DNA of 64,000 nt. Source: Erysipelothrix sp. HDW6C. Its GTDB lineage: Bacteria > Bacillota_I > Bacilli_A > Erysipelotrichales > Erysipelotrichaceae. A program made the translations under genes and the position numbers. Under the pieces are notes generated by a model. The model made no database searches. It was given only the letters and a program-made list of their open reading frames with translations, and was not told the DNA's origin. This document shows, in pieces, positions 51,457-59,785 of the stretch (the first letter of the stretch is position 1; each line of letters begins with the position of its first letter). The stretch lies in NCBI RefSeq assembly GCF_011299615.1, contig NZ_CP049861.1, positions 1,550,001-1,614,000 on the forward strand. Direction: 5' to 3'.

Positions 51457-51509
51457 TAATAATCCTCCATGCAGTATCTTTCTGCTATGGTAATCATAGA
51501 TTATTTGAT

Positions 51510-51556
51510 TGTAAATTAAATCAACACACCGTTAATTGTTTGTTAACAAAAAGTAA
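51510..51556 (-). promoter_or_regulatory. Pho-box array upstream of pstS
   Basis: Five direct repeats near the Pho-box consensus TT(A/T)ACA stand 9-11 bases apart on the minus strand: TTACTT (51556), TTAACA (51546), TTAACG (51535), TTGATT (51524) and TTTACA (51515). One helical turn per repeat is the spacing used by PhoP dimers. The PhoP gene is in this window. The -10 element downstream is not certain. Confidence 0.72.
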
Positions 51557-51571
51557 CAATTCCCACAATAG

Positions 51572-51595
51572 AAAAACTGTACGATTCCGCACAGT
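51572..51595 (-). terminator. terminator after phoR
   Basis: ACTGTGCG and CGTACAGT form a hairpin with a short loop, followed by Ts on the minus strand, directly after the phoR stop. Confidence 0.85.
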
Positions 51596-52807
51596 CTATT
51601 CTTGGTTTAATTCAATTGTAAATGTCGTTCCTTCATTCTCTTTACTGGTTACAGATATTGTCCCCTCATGAGCTTCGATGATTGATTTAGAAATTGCCAA
51701 TCCTAGCCCGCTTCCACCACTGTCACGTGCTCTGGAAGTCTGACCTCGATAGAATCGCTCAAACAAGTGCGGCAGAATTTCTGGTTTGACACCCGTACCA
51801 TCATCAATAAATTCAATTGTTACTTTATGATTACCTGTACTGCAATTGATTTGAATCTTTCCATTCTCAGCATAATTGATTGCGTTGTTAAAGAGATTCA
51901 AAAATACTTGACTCAATCGGAATTGATCTGCTTGAACTTCTAAATTTGAAGCACAGTTAATAACAACTTCAATATTCGCTTGATGAAGTTCTTGGCGGCG
52001 TTCGTAAACAAGACCATCAAAGAACTGTTTCAAATTAAAAACCGTTTTCTCTAAATACACTTGATTGGCGCGCAGTTTTGATTGCAAAAGCAAATCTTCA
52101 ACAATTTTATCGAGCCGGTTGTTCTCTTTCTTAATTTGACCCAAGAATTCAACTTCAGTTTCTTTATCGTCAAAACCTTCTCGTGTCAATATCTCTATCA
52201 TGCCTTTAATTGAAGTAATCGGCGTGCGAAGTTCGTGAGATGCATCTGCAATAAATCGTTTTTGCATTTTTTCACCCTCAACGACACGGGTAACATCTTG
52301 AAAAATAAGCATGCATCCGTTATAGCGGTTCCCCTCCGCAACTAACGGAATGGAAAGTACTTGGAAGTCGATATCTTTGTAGTTGAACTGTCGCACAAAT
52401 TGTTTCTCGTTCAAAAATGCATCCAGAAGTATTTGACGTATTGGTGAATCAATATGAACATCATAGACATCCTTGGATTCTATCTCAATCAATTGATCAA
52501 AATATTGATTGCTGACTTCAAAATCCCCTTTTTGGTTAATATAGACAAGGGGTGAAGGAATTGCATTAATCAATTTAACGAGCTTATCGAATGCGTCATC
52601 CGCACGGACATTGGCCTCAACTTTTTCAATTTCAGCCTTTTTCTTAGCAAAATGAAGGGCATCATTCTGTTTGTAGTGATTGACAATCCAAATGATAATT
52701 TGACATGCAATCAACAAGACGATGGTCGCAGTATTTCGAACCATTAAAGCTAAAATTGAAAAAAAAGCAAAGACAACAATTTGAAAACTATTCTCTTTTC
52801 GCAACAT
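51596..52807 (-). CDS. phoR: phosphate-regulon sensor histidine kinase PhoR
   Basis: A 403-residue histidine kinase. Two closely spaced N-terminal membrane helices (to about residue 43) leave almost no extracytoplasmic loop. A PAS domain follows (PSPLVYINQKGDFEVSNQYF), then the dimerisation domain with the phosphorylated His in ASHELRTPITSIKGM, and the ATPase boxes N (NLFNNAINYAENG), G1 (IDDGTGVKPE) and G2 (GGSGLGLAISK). Lack of an outside sensor fits control through the Pst transporter and PhoU. It overlaps phoP by 20 bases. Confidence 0.92.
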   Translation of the reverse strand: MLRKENSFQIVVFAFFSILALMVRNTATIVLLIACQIIIWIVNHYKQNDALHFAKKKAEIEKVEANVRADDAFDKLVKLINAIPSPLVYINQKGDFEVSNQYFDQLIEIESKDVYDVHIDSPIRQILLDAFLNEKQFVRQFNYKDIDFQVLSIPLVAEGNRYNGCMLIFQDVTRVVEGEKMQKRFIADASHELRTPITSIKGMIEILTREGFDDKETEVEFLGQIKKENNRLDKIVEDLLLQSKLRANQVYLEKTVFNLKQFFDGLVYERRQELHQANIEVVINCASNLEVQADQFRLSQVFLNLFNNAINYAENGKIQINCSTGNHKVTIEFIDDGTGVKPEILPHLFERFYRGQTSRARDSGGSGLGLAISKSIIEAHEGTISVTSKENEGTTFTIELNQE

Positions 52808-53459
52808 AACCCACTCCTCTCAAGGAATTTATCCTTACACTCGACGACTCCAATTTGTTACGCAGTTTAAACACGTGTACATCAACAATACGCGTATCCC
52901 CATCATAATCATAGTTCCAAATTTCTGTCAGAATTTGATCACGAGATAGTACAATGTTTTCATTTTGAAGCAAGTACACAAGTAAATCAAATTCTTTCTT
53001 TGTCAGTTCAACCGTTTCATCCCCAATACTAACACGGTGTTCATCAAGAAAAATCCGTACATCGCCCACTTCAATAAGGTGACTTTGCGCTTGGATTATC
53101 GCACGACGCAAGTGGGCTTTGATCCGTGCAGTCAATTCACGAGGAGAAAACGGTTTGGTAAGATAATCATCAACACCTGCCTCAAACGCCTCAAGAATAT
53201 CACTCTCTTCGTCTTTAGCCGTGAGCATAATTAAAATTGCATCAATACCATCTTTACGAAACGACTCTACCAACTCTACTCCAGAGTAATACGGTAGCAT
53301 CCAATCGATGATAATGACATCATACTTATTTGCTTTCGCAAACTCCATACCTTCTCTGCCATCACGGGCAGAATCTACTTCAAAATCCATTTGACGCAAG
53401 TCGTAACGTAACAACCTACGAATGCCTTCCTCATCTTCGATGATTAGAATTTTCTTCAT
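52788..53459 (-). CDS. phoP: phosphate-regulon response regulator PhoP
   Basis: An OmpR-family regulator of about 223 residues. The receiver has the acidic pair in IIEDEEG, the phosphorylated Asp in IIIDWMLPYYSG, and TAKDEE and KPFSPRELTAR further on. The winged-helix domain ends VDVHVFKLRNKLESSSVRINSLRG, the DNA-contacting part. I chose ATG 53459 (MKKILII) with AAGGGGAT about 10 bases upstream. It lies between phoH and phoR and should bind the Pho boxes before pstS. Confidence 0.93.
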   Translation of the reverse strand: MKKILIIEDEEGIRRLLRYDLRQMDFEVDSARDGREGMEFAKANKYDVIIIDWMLPYYSGVELVESFRKDGIDAILIMLTAKDEESDILEAFEAGVDDYLTKPFSPRELTARIKAHLRRAIIQAQSHLIEVGDVRIFLDEHRVSIGDETVELTKKEFDLLVYLLQNENIVLSRDQILTEIWNYDYDGDTRIVDVHVFKLRNKLESSSVRINSLRGVGYVAKRE

Positions 53460-54414
53460 TATTGCGATCCCCTTCTGCAAATTTCTTCAGAATCTTAATT
53501 ACTAATGGGTGACGGACAACATCTGTGTGTGTCAGCTTTACAAAAGCAATTTCATTAATCCCCTGTAAATATTCATGTGCTACCTTTAAACCGGATAGTT
53601 GGTGACGCGGCAAATCAATTTGATCGACATCCCCTGTAATTATCATTTTCGAATTGCGGCCAAGACGTGATAAGAACATCATCATCTGGGCCTTCGTTGT
53701 ATTTTGCGCCTCATCAAGAATAACCACAGCATCATCCAGTGTACGCCCACGCATATACGCTAAAGGCGCAATTTCAATAACGCCTTTATCTATGTAACGT
53801 TGCGTACGTTCGGGCGAGAACATATCATCAAGTGCGTCATAGAGCGGTCGCAAATACGGATCCACTTTTTCCTTTAAATCACCCGGTAGAAATCCGAGGT
53901 TCTCGCCTGCCTCTACTGCAGGTCGCGTCAGAATAATCTTTTGGATTTCATTTTTCTTCAATTGTTCTGCAGCATAACACACCGCAAGGTATGTCTTACC
54001 CGTACCAGCAGGTCCAATAGCAAATGTCATATCATGCGATTTCATACTATCGATTAATTGTTTCTGCCCCAATGTTTTTGCGCGCACTGGCTTACCATTA
54101 AAGGTACGTGTAAGCAATTCGTCCATGACTTCAATGAATCGGTGGGTTTTACATTCATCAACAAGTGAGAATAAATAATCAAGATCTTGATTATCAATGT
54201 GTTGGTAACGTACCGCAACTTCACTTGCCAGTTCCAAGAACTGCAATGTATGTTCCACATCTTCTTCCAATCCCGTTACTTCCAATACATCACTTTTTTC
54301 ATTAATGCGTACTTTATATTTTTTTTCTACTTCATGAATTGTTTTACTTTCAATACCAACGAGTTGTTGATAGGTTACATTTCTTTCTTTCAAATCAAAA
54401 TTACGAGTTGTCAA
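53431..54414 (-). CDS. phoH: PhoH-family ATPase
   Basis: A 327-residue PhoH (PhoL/YbeZ-type) P-loop ATPase of unclear substrate, thought to be linked to RNA metabolism and YbeY. A small KH-like N-terminal domain is followed by Walker A IGPAGTGKTYLAV, Walker B DDAVVILDEAQNTTKAQM and ITGDVDQIDLP. The start is TTG at 54414 with AAGGAGGG 7 bases before it. In most Firmicutes phoH is directly followed by ybeY; here phoP starts inside its end and the pst-pho genes intervene. Confidence 0.94.
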   Translation of the reverse strand: MTTRNFDLKERNVTYQQLVGIESKTIHEVEKKYKVRINEKSDVLEVTGLEEDVEHTLQFLELASEVAVRYQHIDNQDLDYLFSLVDECKTHRFIEVMDELLTRTFNGKPVRAKTLGQKQLIDSMKSHDMTFAIGPAGTGKTYLAVCYAAEQLKKNEIQKIILTRPAVEAGENLGFLPGDLKEKVDPYLRPLYDALDDMFSPERTQRYIDKGVIEIAPLAYMRGRTLDDAVVILDEAQNTTKAQMMMFLSRLGRNSKMIITGDVDQIDLPRHQLSGLKVAHEYLQGINEIAFVKLTHTDVVRHPLVIKILKKFAEGDRNNEENSNHRR

Positions 54415-54450
54415 TGTGAACCCTCCTTAATAATGAATATATCATAACAT

Positions 54451-54481
54451 AAAAAAACTTGTATCTGCATGAGATACAAGT
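54451..54481 (-). terminator. terminator after rpsU
   Basis: ACTTGTATC pairs with GATACAAGT and is followed by seven Ts on the minus strand. Confidence 0.92.
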
Positions 54482-54496
54482 CTATAATTTAATTTC

Positions 54497-54682
54497 TTAT
54501 TTACGTTTTTTACGACGTGCTTTTTGTGCTGCTTCTGATTTCAGCTTACGACGTACGCCTGGTTTTACATAAAACTCTCTTTTACGGGCCTCAGCAAGGG
54601 TTCCATTACGAGATACTTGACGTTTAAATCTGCGTAATGCATCATCTAAACCTTCGTTCTCTTTAACAACTACTCTCGACAT
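54497..54682 (-). CDS. rpsU: 30S ribosomal protein S21
   Basis: S21 (bS21) contacts the 3' end of 16S rRNA in the 30S platform. The 61-residue protein begins [20 protein letters not shown], continues to [15 protein letters not shown] and ends in a basic tail ([10 protein letters not shown]), all typical. The ATG at 54682 is preceded by AGGGAGG. It has its own promoter and terminator, and precedes phoH as in Bacillus. Confidence 0.97.
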   Translation of the reverse strand: MSRVVVKENEGLDDALRRFKRQVSRNGTLAEARKREFYVKPGVRRKLKSEAAQKARRKKRK

Positions 54683-54713
54683 GACTAACCTCCCTTCTGA
54701 TGCAAGCATGTTA

Positions 54714-54741
54714 ATTATACCAAATCATTAATGGATTGCAA
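54714..54741 (-). promoter_or_regulatory. promoter of rpsU
   Basis: TTGCAA (54741-54736) and TATAAT (54719-54714), spacer 16 bases. Confidence 0.78.
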
Positions 54742-54934
54742 TGATTGGTTAGGATTAAACACGATTGTAGCAAACTTACTAGGTATGAGTCTGCGTGAGC
54801 GTTTCCTTTTAACTGCCTCATTATTTTAACACATAATATAACAAAATGTAACCTGTTTTTTCATCTGATTTCACTTTTTTTAATAATATCAGTGTATTTG
54901 CAGTATATCACTAAAAAAAACTAATTTAAATGTA
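54742..54934. other. intergenic stretch with no certain gene
   Basis: About 190 AT-rich bases lie between the rpsU promoter and the zinc-ribbon terminator. On the minus strand TTACAT-17-TAAAAT could be a second promoter, giving a long rpsU leader or a small RNA. On the plus strand a 14-codon frame starting ATGAGTCTGCGT exists but has no good promoter. Nothing here is firm. Confidence 0.25.
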
Positions 54935-54970
54935 ATAAAACAGTCCAATCATGTTAGTGATTGGACTGTT
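54935..54970 (-). terminator. terminator after the zinc-ribbon protein gene
   Basis: CAGTCCAATCA pairs with TGATTGGACTG over eleven base pairs and is followed by TTTTATT on the minus strand. Confidence 0.9.
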
Positions 54971-54978
54971 GCTTATAA

Positions 54979-55236
54979 CTAAAGGGTCTCTCCCTTCCAA
55001 CGTTTTAATGTTGGAAAAAGTGTTCTTGAATAAGCAATGGCTTCTTCTTTCGTTACGCCTGCCAAGGAAGCATATTCACCTGCTTGAGCAATTGCTTGTT
55101 CAAGTGTAATATCTTGAATGAAAGCTCCATCTTTAAGACAGTAGACACAATACTCCTCTGAAAGCTTACCATTCATATCTGTACCCTTATTAGCATCATC
55201 GTTTAAAGGCATACCACAACTTTGACACATATTCAT
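54979..55236 (-). CDS. small zinc-ribbon protein
   Basis: An 85-residue protein with two CxxC pairs (C4/C7 in CQSCGMPL and C30/C33 in EEYCVYC), matching the putative zinc-ribbon domain often found alone in Firmicutes. The second half is helical (LEQAIAQAGEYASLAG, then EEAIAYSRTLFPTLKRW). Function is unknown; proteins of this type are annotated as putative zinc ribbon or transcriptional-regulator-like. AAAGGAGAAAA precedes the ATG. It is monocistronic. Confidence 0.8.
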   Translation of the reverse strand: MNMCQSCGMPLNDDANKGTDMNGKLSEEYCVYCLKDGAFIQDITLEQAIAQAGEYASLAGVTKEEAIAYSRTLFPTLKRWKGETL

Positions 55237-55279
55237 GATTTTCTCCTTTTAGCTGTTTAAGCCGAATTACTATGTTCCA

Positions 55280-55307
55280 ATTATAGCATTAACTCAGTAA
55301 ATGTCAC
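55280..55307 (-). promoter_or_regulatory. promoter of the zinc-ribbon protein gene
   Basis: GTGACA (55307-55302) and an extended TGCTATAAT (-10 at 55285-55280) are 16 bases apart. The rest of the 250-base gap to the deoC terminator shows nothing that I can assign. Confidence 0.65.
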
Positions 55308-55434
55308 GGTTACGATGCACGAAATGAATCATGTTGATTCATATTCACGAAAGAATCAACCAATAGCTTACAATTAGATCACCCTTCATTAACTCGCTAT
55401 GCAATAGAATTTATAAAGTATGAGAATTACACAT

Positions 55435-55461
55435 AAAAAGCAACCAATTTTGGTTGCTTTT
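55435..55461 (-). terminator. terminator after deoC, end of the thyA-deoC operon
   Basis: AAAAGCAACCA pairs with TGGTTGCTTTT across a four-base loop, with a T run on the minus strand. Confidence 0.9.
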
Positions 55462-55486
55462 ATGGTTAAAATGTTTAATTGTATTT

Positions 55487-56149
55487 CTAGTATTTGTCTT
55501 GTGACACTTGGCCTTCCATGATGGCAACACCTGATGAAGCACCAATGCGTGTTGCACCTGCTGCAACCATTGCATTAACATCATCAAGTGAACGAATTCC
55601 ACCCGATGCTTTAACCTCAGCACGGTTACCTACAGTTTGTTTCATGATTGCGACATCTTCTGCACGTGCGCCGCCGGAACTGAATCCAGTTGAAGTTTTA
55701 ACAAAATCTGCACCTGCATTAACGACAAGTTGTGAAACAGTAGCAATTTCTTCAGGTGTTAATAAACATGTTTCAATAATAACTTTGAGGATCTTGTCAC
55801 CGACAATTGTCTTAAGTGCACGAATCTCATCTTCAACAAATTGCGTACGACCTTCCTTAAGTGCACCAACATTAATAACCATGTCAACTTCAGTAGCACC
55901 CAGTGCAAGCACTGTTTTTGTTTCAAATTCTTTGACAACAGTTGGTGTAGCACCCAATGGGAACCCTACAACTGTACATACTTCAACACCTGTACCTTTG
56001 AGCAATGATGCAGCAAGTTCAACATGTGTTGGATTAATACAGACACTCTTGAAATTATATTTGATGGCCTCTTCACAAAGCGCCTTAATTTGTGCTTGTG
56101 TTGCCTCAGGTTTTAATAATGTGTGATCAATGTAACGATTTAATTCCAT
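55487..56149 (-). CDS. deoC: deoxyribose-phosphate aldolase
   Basis: DeoC splits deoxyribose-5-phosphate into glyceraldehyde-3-phosphate and acetaldehyde in deoxynucleoside catabolism. The start [20 protein letters not shown], the Schiff-base lysine in [13 protein letters not shown] and the relay lysine in [11 protein letters not shown] are all visible. It is 220 residues. The ATG at 56149 has GGAGGG upstream. It lies 1 base after murE and belongs with pdp, cdd and thyA in pyrimidine deoxynucleoside salvage. Confidence 0.96.
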   Translation of the reverse strand: MELNRYIDHTLLKPEATQAQIKALCEEAIKYNFKSVCINPTHVELAASLLKGTGVEVCTVVGFPLGATPTVVKEFETKTVLALGATEVDMVINVGALKEGRTQFVEDEIRALKTIVGDKILKVIIETCLLTPEEIATVSQLVVNAGADFVKTSTGFSSGGARAEDVAIMKQTVGNRAEVKASGGIRSLDDVNAMVAAGATRIGASSGVAIMEGQVSQDKY

Positions 56150-56150
56150 A

Positions 56151-57596
56151 CTATTTCCCTCCATAGTGTTTTTTCAACAACTCGGATGCTGCGACTTCAT
56201 CGCCCATCCAAACTTCTTTACCAAATTCACGGTAGATAAATTTCTCTTCACCTTTACCGATTAAAACAACTGAATCATTGGGTTGTGCCATCAACAATGC
56301 CTTTTCAATTGCATCATAGCGGATGGGCACAAATTCATAATTCTCATTGGGCATTCCCGAAATAATATCACGGGTGATGTCAATCACTTCTTCATTACGA
56401 TTGTCATGTTCCGTTAGGATGACATGATCCGCCATTGTGGAACTGATAAATCCCATTTTTGGACGTTTGAGATGATCGCGTGCCCCAGCAGCTCCGAATA
56501 CTGTAATAATTTTATTCCCAGCTGGAGTAACTTCGCGTACGAACTCATAAACATTCTTCATGCTATCGGGTGCATGACCAAAGTCTACAAACACTTTAAA
56601 CGGTTGACCTTCGTCCACAACCGTCTGACGACCATCCACATGTTCAATATCCTCAAGTTCAGGGATAATGCGTTCAAGTGGGTAACCACGTTTGTGCAGG
56701 ATTGCGATGGCTCCCAGAACGTTGTAGACGTTGAAGATTGCCAGCAAACTCGACTTAACCGGATAAGAAACACCCTCGTACACAAGTGTGAATTCAGTAC
56801 CGTTCTCTTTGAGAACAATATCCTTCGCCATGTAATCGGCGTCATTTTCTATTCCAAACGTTGTCATATGCGGATAATTTTCTGCAATGAGTTTTTGACT
56901 GTAAGCATCATCAGTGTTGAATACTGTGAATGCTTCAGGTTTCATACTATCAAACAACATCTTCTTCGCTGCAAAATAGTTCTCCATTGTTTTATGATAA
57001 TCCAAATGATCGTGCGTTAAATTTGTAAAGGATGCATTGTCGAAATCTATCGATTCCACACGACGCATCGCAAGTCCTTGACTTGAAACCTCAAGACAAA
57101 CCTCACTGACACCTTCGTCGACCATATCACGGAGATAGGATGACAATTCAACAATATCAGGTGTTGTTAAACTTGGCGCAAACTTATGATCATTAAATTC
57201 TACGGAAATGGTACCAATGTATCCAACGTTTACACCAAAGCGCCGGAGCACATTGCGTACTGTCAACATGGTTGTGCTTTTTCCATTTGTACCGGTAATT
57301 GCATACAGATACAACTTCTTGGATGGATTGTCATAAAAAATTGCAGTGATACGATGCAGTTCCGTCATTACGTCTTCAACTTGGATGTACTCAACACCCG
57401 CTTGACGTTCAATGGGGCGTGAATGAACTATGGCCACACACCCATTTGCGACAGCTTGTTGGGCAAAGTCATGCCCATCGACAGTTAATCCATCAAGACA
57501 GAAGAACATGCCATTTTGAACTTTGTCACGAGAATCTAACACGAGCGCATTAATTTCCAGTGTCGATTCCGTATCTATGAAGCGTTTAATATCCAT
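56151..57596 (-). CDS. murE: UDP-MurNAc-tripeptide synthetase MurE
   Basis: MurE adds the third amino acid of the peptidoglycan stem. The ATP site [36 protein letters not shown] and the H-rich [10 protein letters not shown] are typical Mur ligase motifs. The loop that sets amino-acid choice (DNPR in diaminopimelate enzymes) reads EHDNRNEE; ungapped alignment puts HDNR there, keeping Arg but changing the rest, so lysine or diaminopimelate cannot be decided. It is 481 residues and starts 1 base after the unknown 245-residue gene. Confidence 0.94.
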   Translation of the reverse strand: MDIKRFIDTESTLEINALVLDSRDKVQNGMFFCLDGLTVDGHDFAQQAVANGCVAIVHSRPIERQAGVEYIQVEDVMTELHRITAIFYDNPSKKLYLYAITGTNGKSTTMLTVRNVLRRFGVNVGYIGTISVEFNDHKFAPSLTTPDIVELSSYLRDMVDEGVSEVCLEVSSQGLAMRRVESIDFDNASFTNLTHDHLDYHKTMENYFAAKKMLFDSMKPEAFTVFNTDDAYSQKLIAENYPHMTTFGIENDADYMAKDIVLKENGTEFTLVYEGVSYPVKSSLLAIFNVYNVLGAIAILHKRGYPLERIIPELEDIEHVDGRQTVVDEGQPFKVFVDFGHAPDSMKNVYEFVREVTPAGNKIITVFGAAGARDHLKRPKMGFISSTMADHVILTEHDNRNEEVIDITRDIISGMPNENYEFVPIRYDAIEKALLMAQPNDSVVLIGKGEEKFIYREFGKEVWMGDEVAASELLKKHYGGK

Positions 57597-57597
57597 A

Positions 57598-58335
57598 CTA
57601 TTTCCCTCTTTTATTTGCTTTCGTCCGTTGCTTTTGAATCTTCTTGACGCAACGTGGGTTCAGATACTCCGCTGCGATTAAAAGATCAATGAATGCAGTC
57701 TCATCATTTAAAAGTGCTGTGCTCAATGTCATCACTTTTTCTTTATCAAGCTGCTTTCCTTGTTCAAACGGATAAGTATCACAGATGCCATCACGAATGC
57801 GATAGAAGGTCGCCAATTGGTTATCATACAATACCAATGCATGCTCATCCCCAACTGTATAACGCGCAGATGCCATATTCGCGATAAAGGGTTTTAATCC
57901 ATAAATATCAATTGGAATCAATTTATCCTTAAACTCTTGATACAATTTGAAGTATTGAGGCAATTCAAGAATTGCTGTCTCTCGATCATACAAACTATTG
58001 AGTAACTTTCCAAAAAATGGGATGTATATATTTTGATCATCATCCACAAATTTATGTAATTTTGCTTTAGTTGGCGCAAAGTCACATTTAATAATGAAGT
58101 TGCGTTCTTGAAAAACAAGATTGTCCCACATATCAATGTTCGCATTTCGAATGCGCTCAAATTCTTTTTCAAATGTATCTTTGGTTTTAAGGCCATTTGC
58201 AAAAACAGACATTTTCAAGCAATCAAAGTCATCTTTTAAGTTATATTTTAAATCATAAATCTTGTTAAGGTCGCGATAAGTGTTCATCACCTCACGACTC
58301 AATTGTTGTTTATGGTATTTCTTTAAGATTTTCAT
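57598..58335 (-). CDS. unknown cytoplasmic protein in the murE operon
   Basis: I do not recognise this 245-residue protein. It has no signal peptide or membrane segment. The N-terminal half is charged and probably helical (KYHKQQLSREVMNTYRDLNK, FEKEFERIRNANIDMW), the middle has aromatic-rich segments (YIPFFGKLLNSLYDRE), and the C-terminus is very basic (CVKKIQKQRTKANKRGK), which suggests nucleic-acid or ribosome contact. Its ATG overlaps the rsmE stop by 4 bases and murE starts 1 base after it, so it is cotranslated with essential genes. Confidence 0.65.
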   Translation of the reverse strand: MKILKKYHKQQLSREVMNTYRDLNKIYDLKYNLKDDFDCLKMSVFANGLKTKDTFEKEFERIRNANIDMWDNLVFQERNFIIKCDFAPTKAKLHKFVDDDQNIYIPFFGKLLNSLYDRETAILELPQYFKLYQEFKDKLIPIDIYGLKPFIANMASARYTVGDEHALVLYDNQLATFYRIRDGICDTYPFEQGKQLDKEKVMTLSTALLNDETAFIDLLIAAEYLNPRCVKKIQKQRTKANKRGK

Positions 58336-59033
58336 TTAATCACCTCACATACTGACAGCATATTGCAAATGTAGATACTGGCTGTCTCTGCACGCAATAC
58401 ATGATTACCCAAACTTACTTCTTTAAAACCCATGCGAACAAACGCATCACGTTCATGTTCTGAGAACCCGCCTTCGGGCCCTACAATTGCACTGACTGTT
58501 TCAATGTCATGATGAATAACATCCACAAGATGCGGTCTATCACCAATATCAGCGAAAACATTCAGCTGCGAGAGATGTTCCGGTACGTCCTTAAGCACAA
58601 TGGGGCCCGATACAGGGACTGCAAATTGGCGGTATGATTGCTCGCACGCTTCTTTTGCGATGAGATTCAGGCGTTCTAACTTGCGCTCACCTCGCTTCCC
58701 AAAGTCTCGGACTACACCATGCTCAGCACTGTAAAGCACAATCTCGTCAACACCACATTCGCATGCTTTTTGAATCATCCATTCCAAGCGCTCGGAACGA
58801 ATCATCGATGCAATGACTCTAAGTTTACGTTTTTTCTCTACCCACTCAAGTGGAGCAACAACCTCAAGTTCATCAAGGTCATCATCCACAAATCTTGCTA
58901 GAATCCCTTCACCTTGTCCATTGACGAGGCGAATTTCGTCTCCTTTACGCATACGCAGTACTTTTCGGCACTGATTGCGTTGCTCACCACTTAACCACGG
59001 CGCAGATAGCGAATCTACAAAGAATTGTTGCAC
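58332..59033 (-). CDS. rsmE: 16S rRNA (uracil-1498-N3)-methyltransferase
   Basis: RsmE methylates U1498 in the 30S decoding centre. The 233-residue SPOUT enzyme has the N-terminal PUA-like domain (MRKGDEIRLVNGQGEG) and the knot with VGPEGGFSEHERDAF and SLGNHVLRAETASIY, which are diagnostic. Its ATG overlaps the rluB stop by one base. Confidence 0.95.
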   Translation of the reverse strand: MQQFFVDSLSAPWLSGEQRNQCRKVLRMRKGDEIRLVNGQGEGILARFVDDDLDELEVVAPLEWVEKKRKLRVIASMIRSERLEWMIQKACECGVDEIVLYSAEHGVVRDFGKRGERKLERLNLIAKEACEQSYRQFAVPVSGPIVLKDVPEHLSQLNVFADIGDRPHLVDVIHHDIETVSAIVGPEGGFSEHERDAFVRMGFKEVSLGNHVLRAETASIYICNMLSVCEVIK

Positions 59034-59785
59034 TAAATCTCACCCTTTGCAGTAAGCAGTAATTTCTTGACTTCGAATGGCTTGAGCTCTCGATATTGAC
59101 CGATTCGCAAATCGCTAATATCTAAAGGGCCAATTCCAAAACGATGTAATTTGAGTACGGGTAACTTAAAGTGAGCAAACATCTTACGAATTTGGCGGTT
59201 TTTACCTTCATGTAAAGTGACGGTAAATTGACTGCGATTTTTCTTTTCATCATATTTTACATGCTCAAATTCAATACCTTGGTATACGACATCTTCAATG
59301 GTAACACCAGAGACAAGTTGTTCCGATACTGCACGTGTGAGGCGCCCTTCAACGCTTACACGGTATTTTTTTGACATGTCATAACGAGGATGGGTCATGT
59401 AGTTTGCGAAATTACCATCATTTGTTAGAATCAGCGCGCCGGTTGTTTCACGATCAAGACGGCCTACCGGAAACACTCGCATGTCATTGGGAACAAGATT
59501 GGTAACGGTCTCTCGGTCCTTATCGTCACTGGAACTTGAGACAACACCACGTGGTTTATTCAAAATATAATAAACATGACGTGACTCAGTGGCTATGAGT
59601 TTTCCATCAACATGGACTTCATCACCAGGTTCTATCTGAACACCCATTTCTTTAACGATGACACCGTTAACTTTGACTTTGCCTTTGGCGATTAATTCCT
59701 CCGCTTTACGACGTGAAGCCACCCCGGCTTGGGCTATATATTTTTGTAATCTAATTGTTTGATTTGAAGAGTTCATGTGTTTCAT
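59033..59785 (-). CDS. rluB: 23S rRNA pseudouridine synthase (RluB/RsuA family)
   Basis: A 250-residue pseudouridine synthase with an N-terminal S4 RNA-binding domain (RLQKYIAQAGVASRRKAEEL) and a catalytic domain with GRLDRETTGALILTNDG, whose Asp is the catalytic nucleophile, and HEGKNRQIRKMFAHF. The scpA-scpB-rluB order supports RluB. The start (ATG 59785 or 59776) lies inside scpB. Confidence 0.94.
   Translation of the reverse strand: MKHMNSSNQTIRLQKYIAQAGVASRRKAEELIAKGKVKVNGVIVKEMGVQIEPGDEVHVDGKLIATESRHVYYILNKPRGVVSSSSDDKDRETVTNLVPNDMRVFPVGRLDRETTGALILTNDGNFANYMTHPRYDMSKKYRVSVEGRLTRAVSEQLVSGVTIEDVVYQGIEFEHVKYDEKKNRSQFTVTLHEGKNRQIRKMFAHFKLPVLKLHRFGIGPLDISDLRIGQYRELKPFEVKKLLLTAKGEI

Noticed and set aside
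46388-54414. Genomic island signature in the pst-pho block
   Set aside because: No integrase, tRNA, direct repeats or unusual composition are visible at its ends; only the gene order is unusual.
55494-56126. Open frame of 210 codons on the plus strand opposite deoC
   Set aside because: It is the antisense shadow of a well-supported deoC; no ribosome site and no family resemblance.
56424-57020. Open frame of 198 codons opposite murE
   Set aside because: Antisense shadow of murE with odd composition and no start signals.
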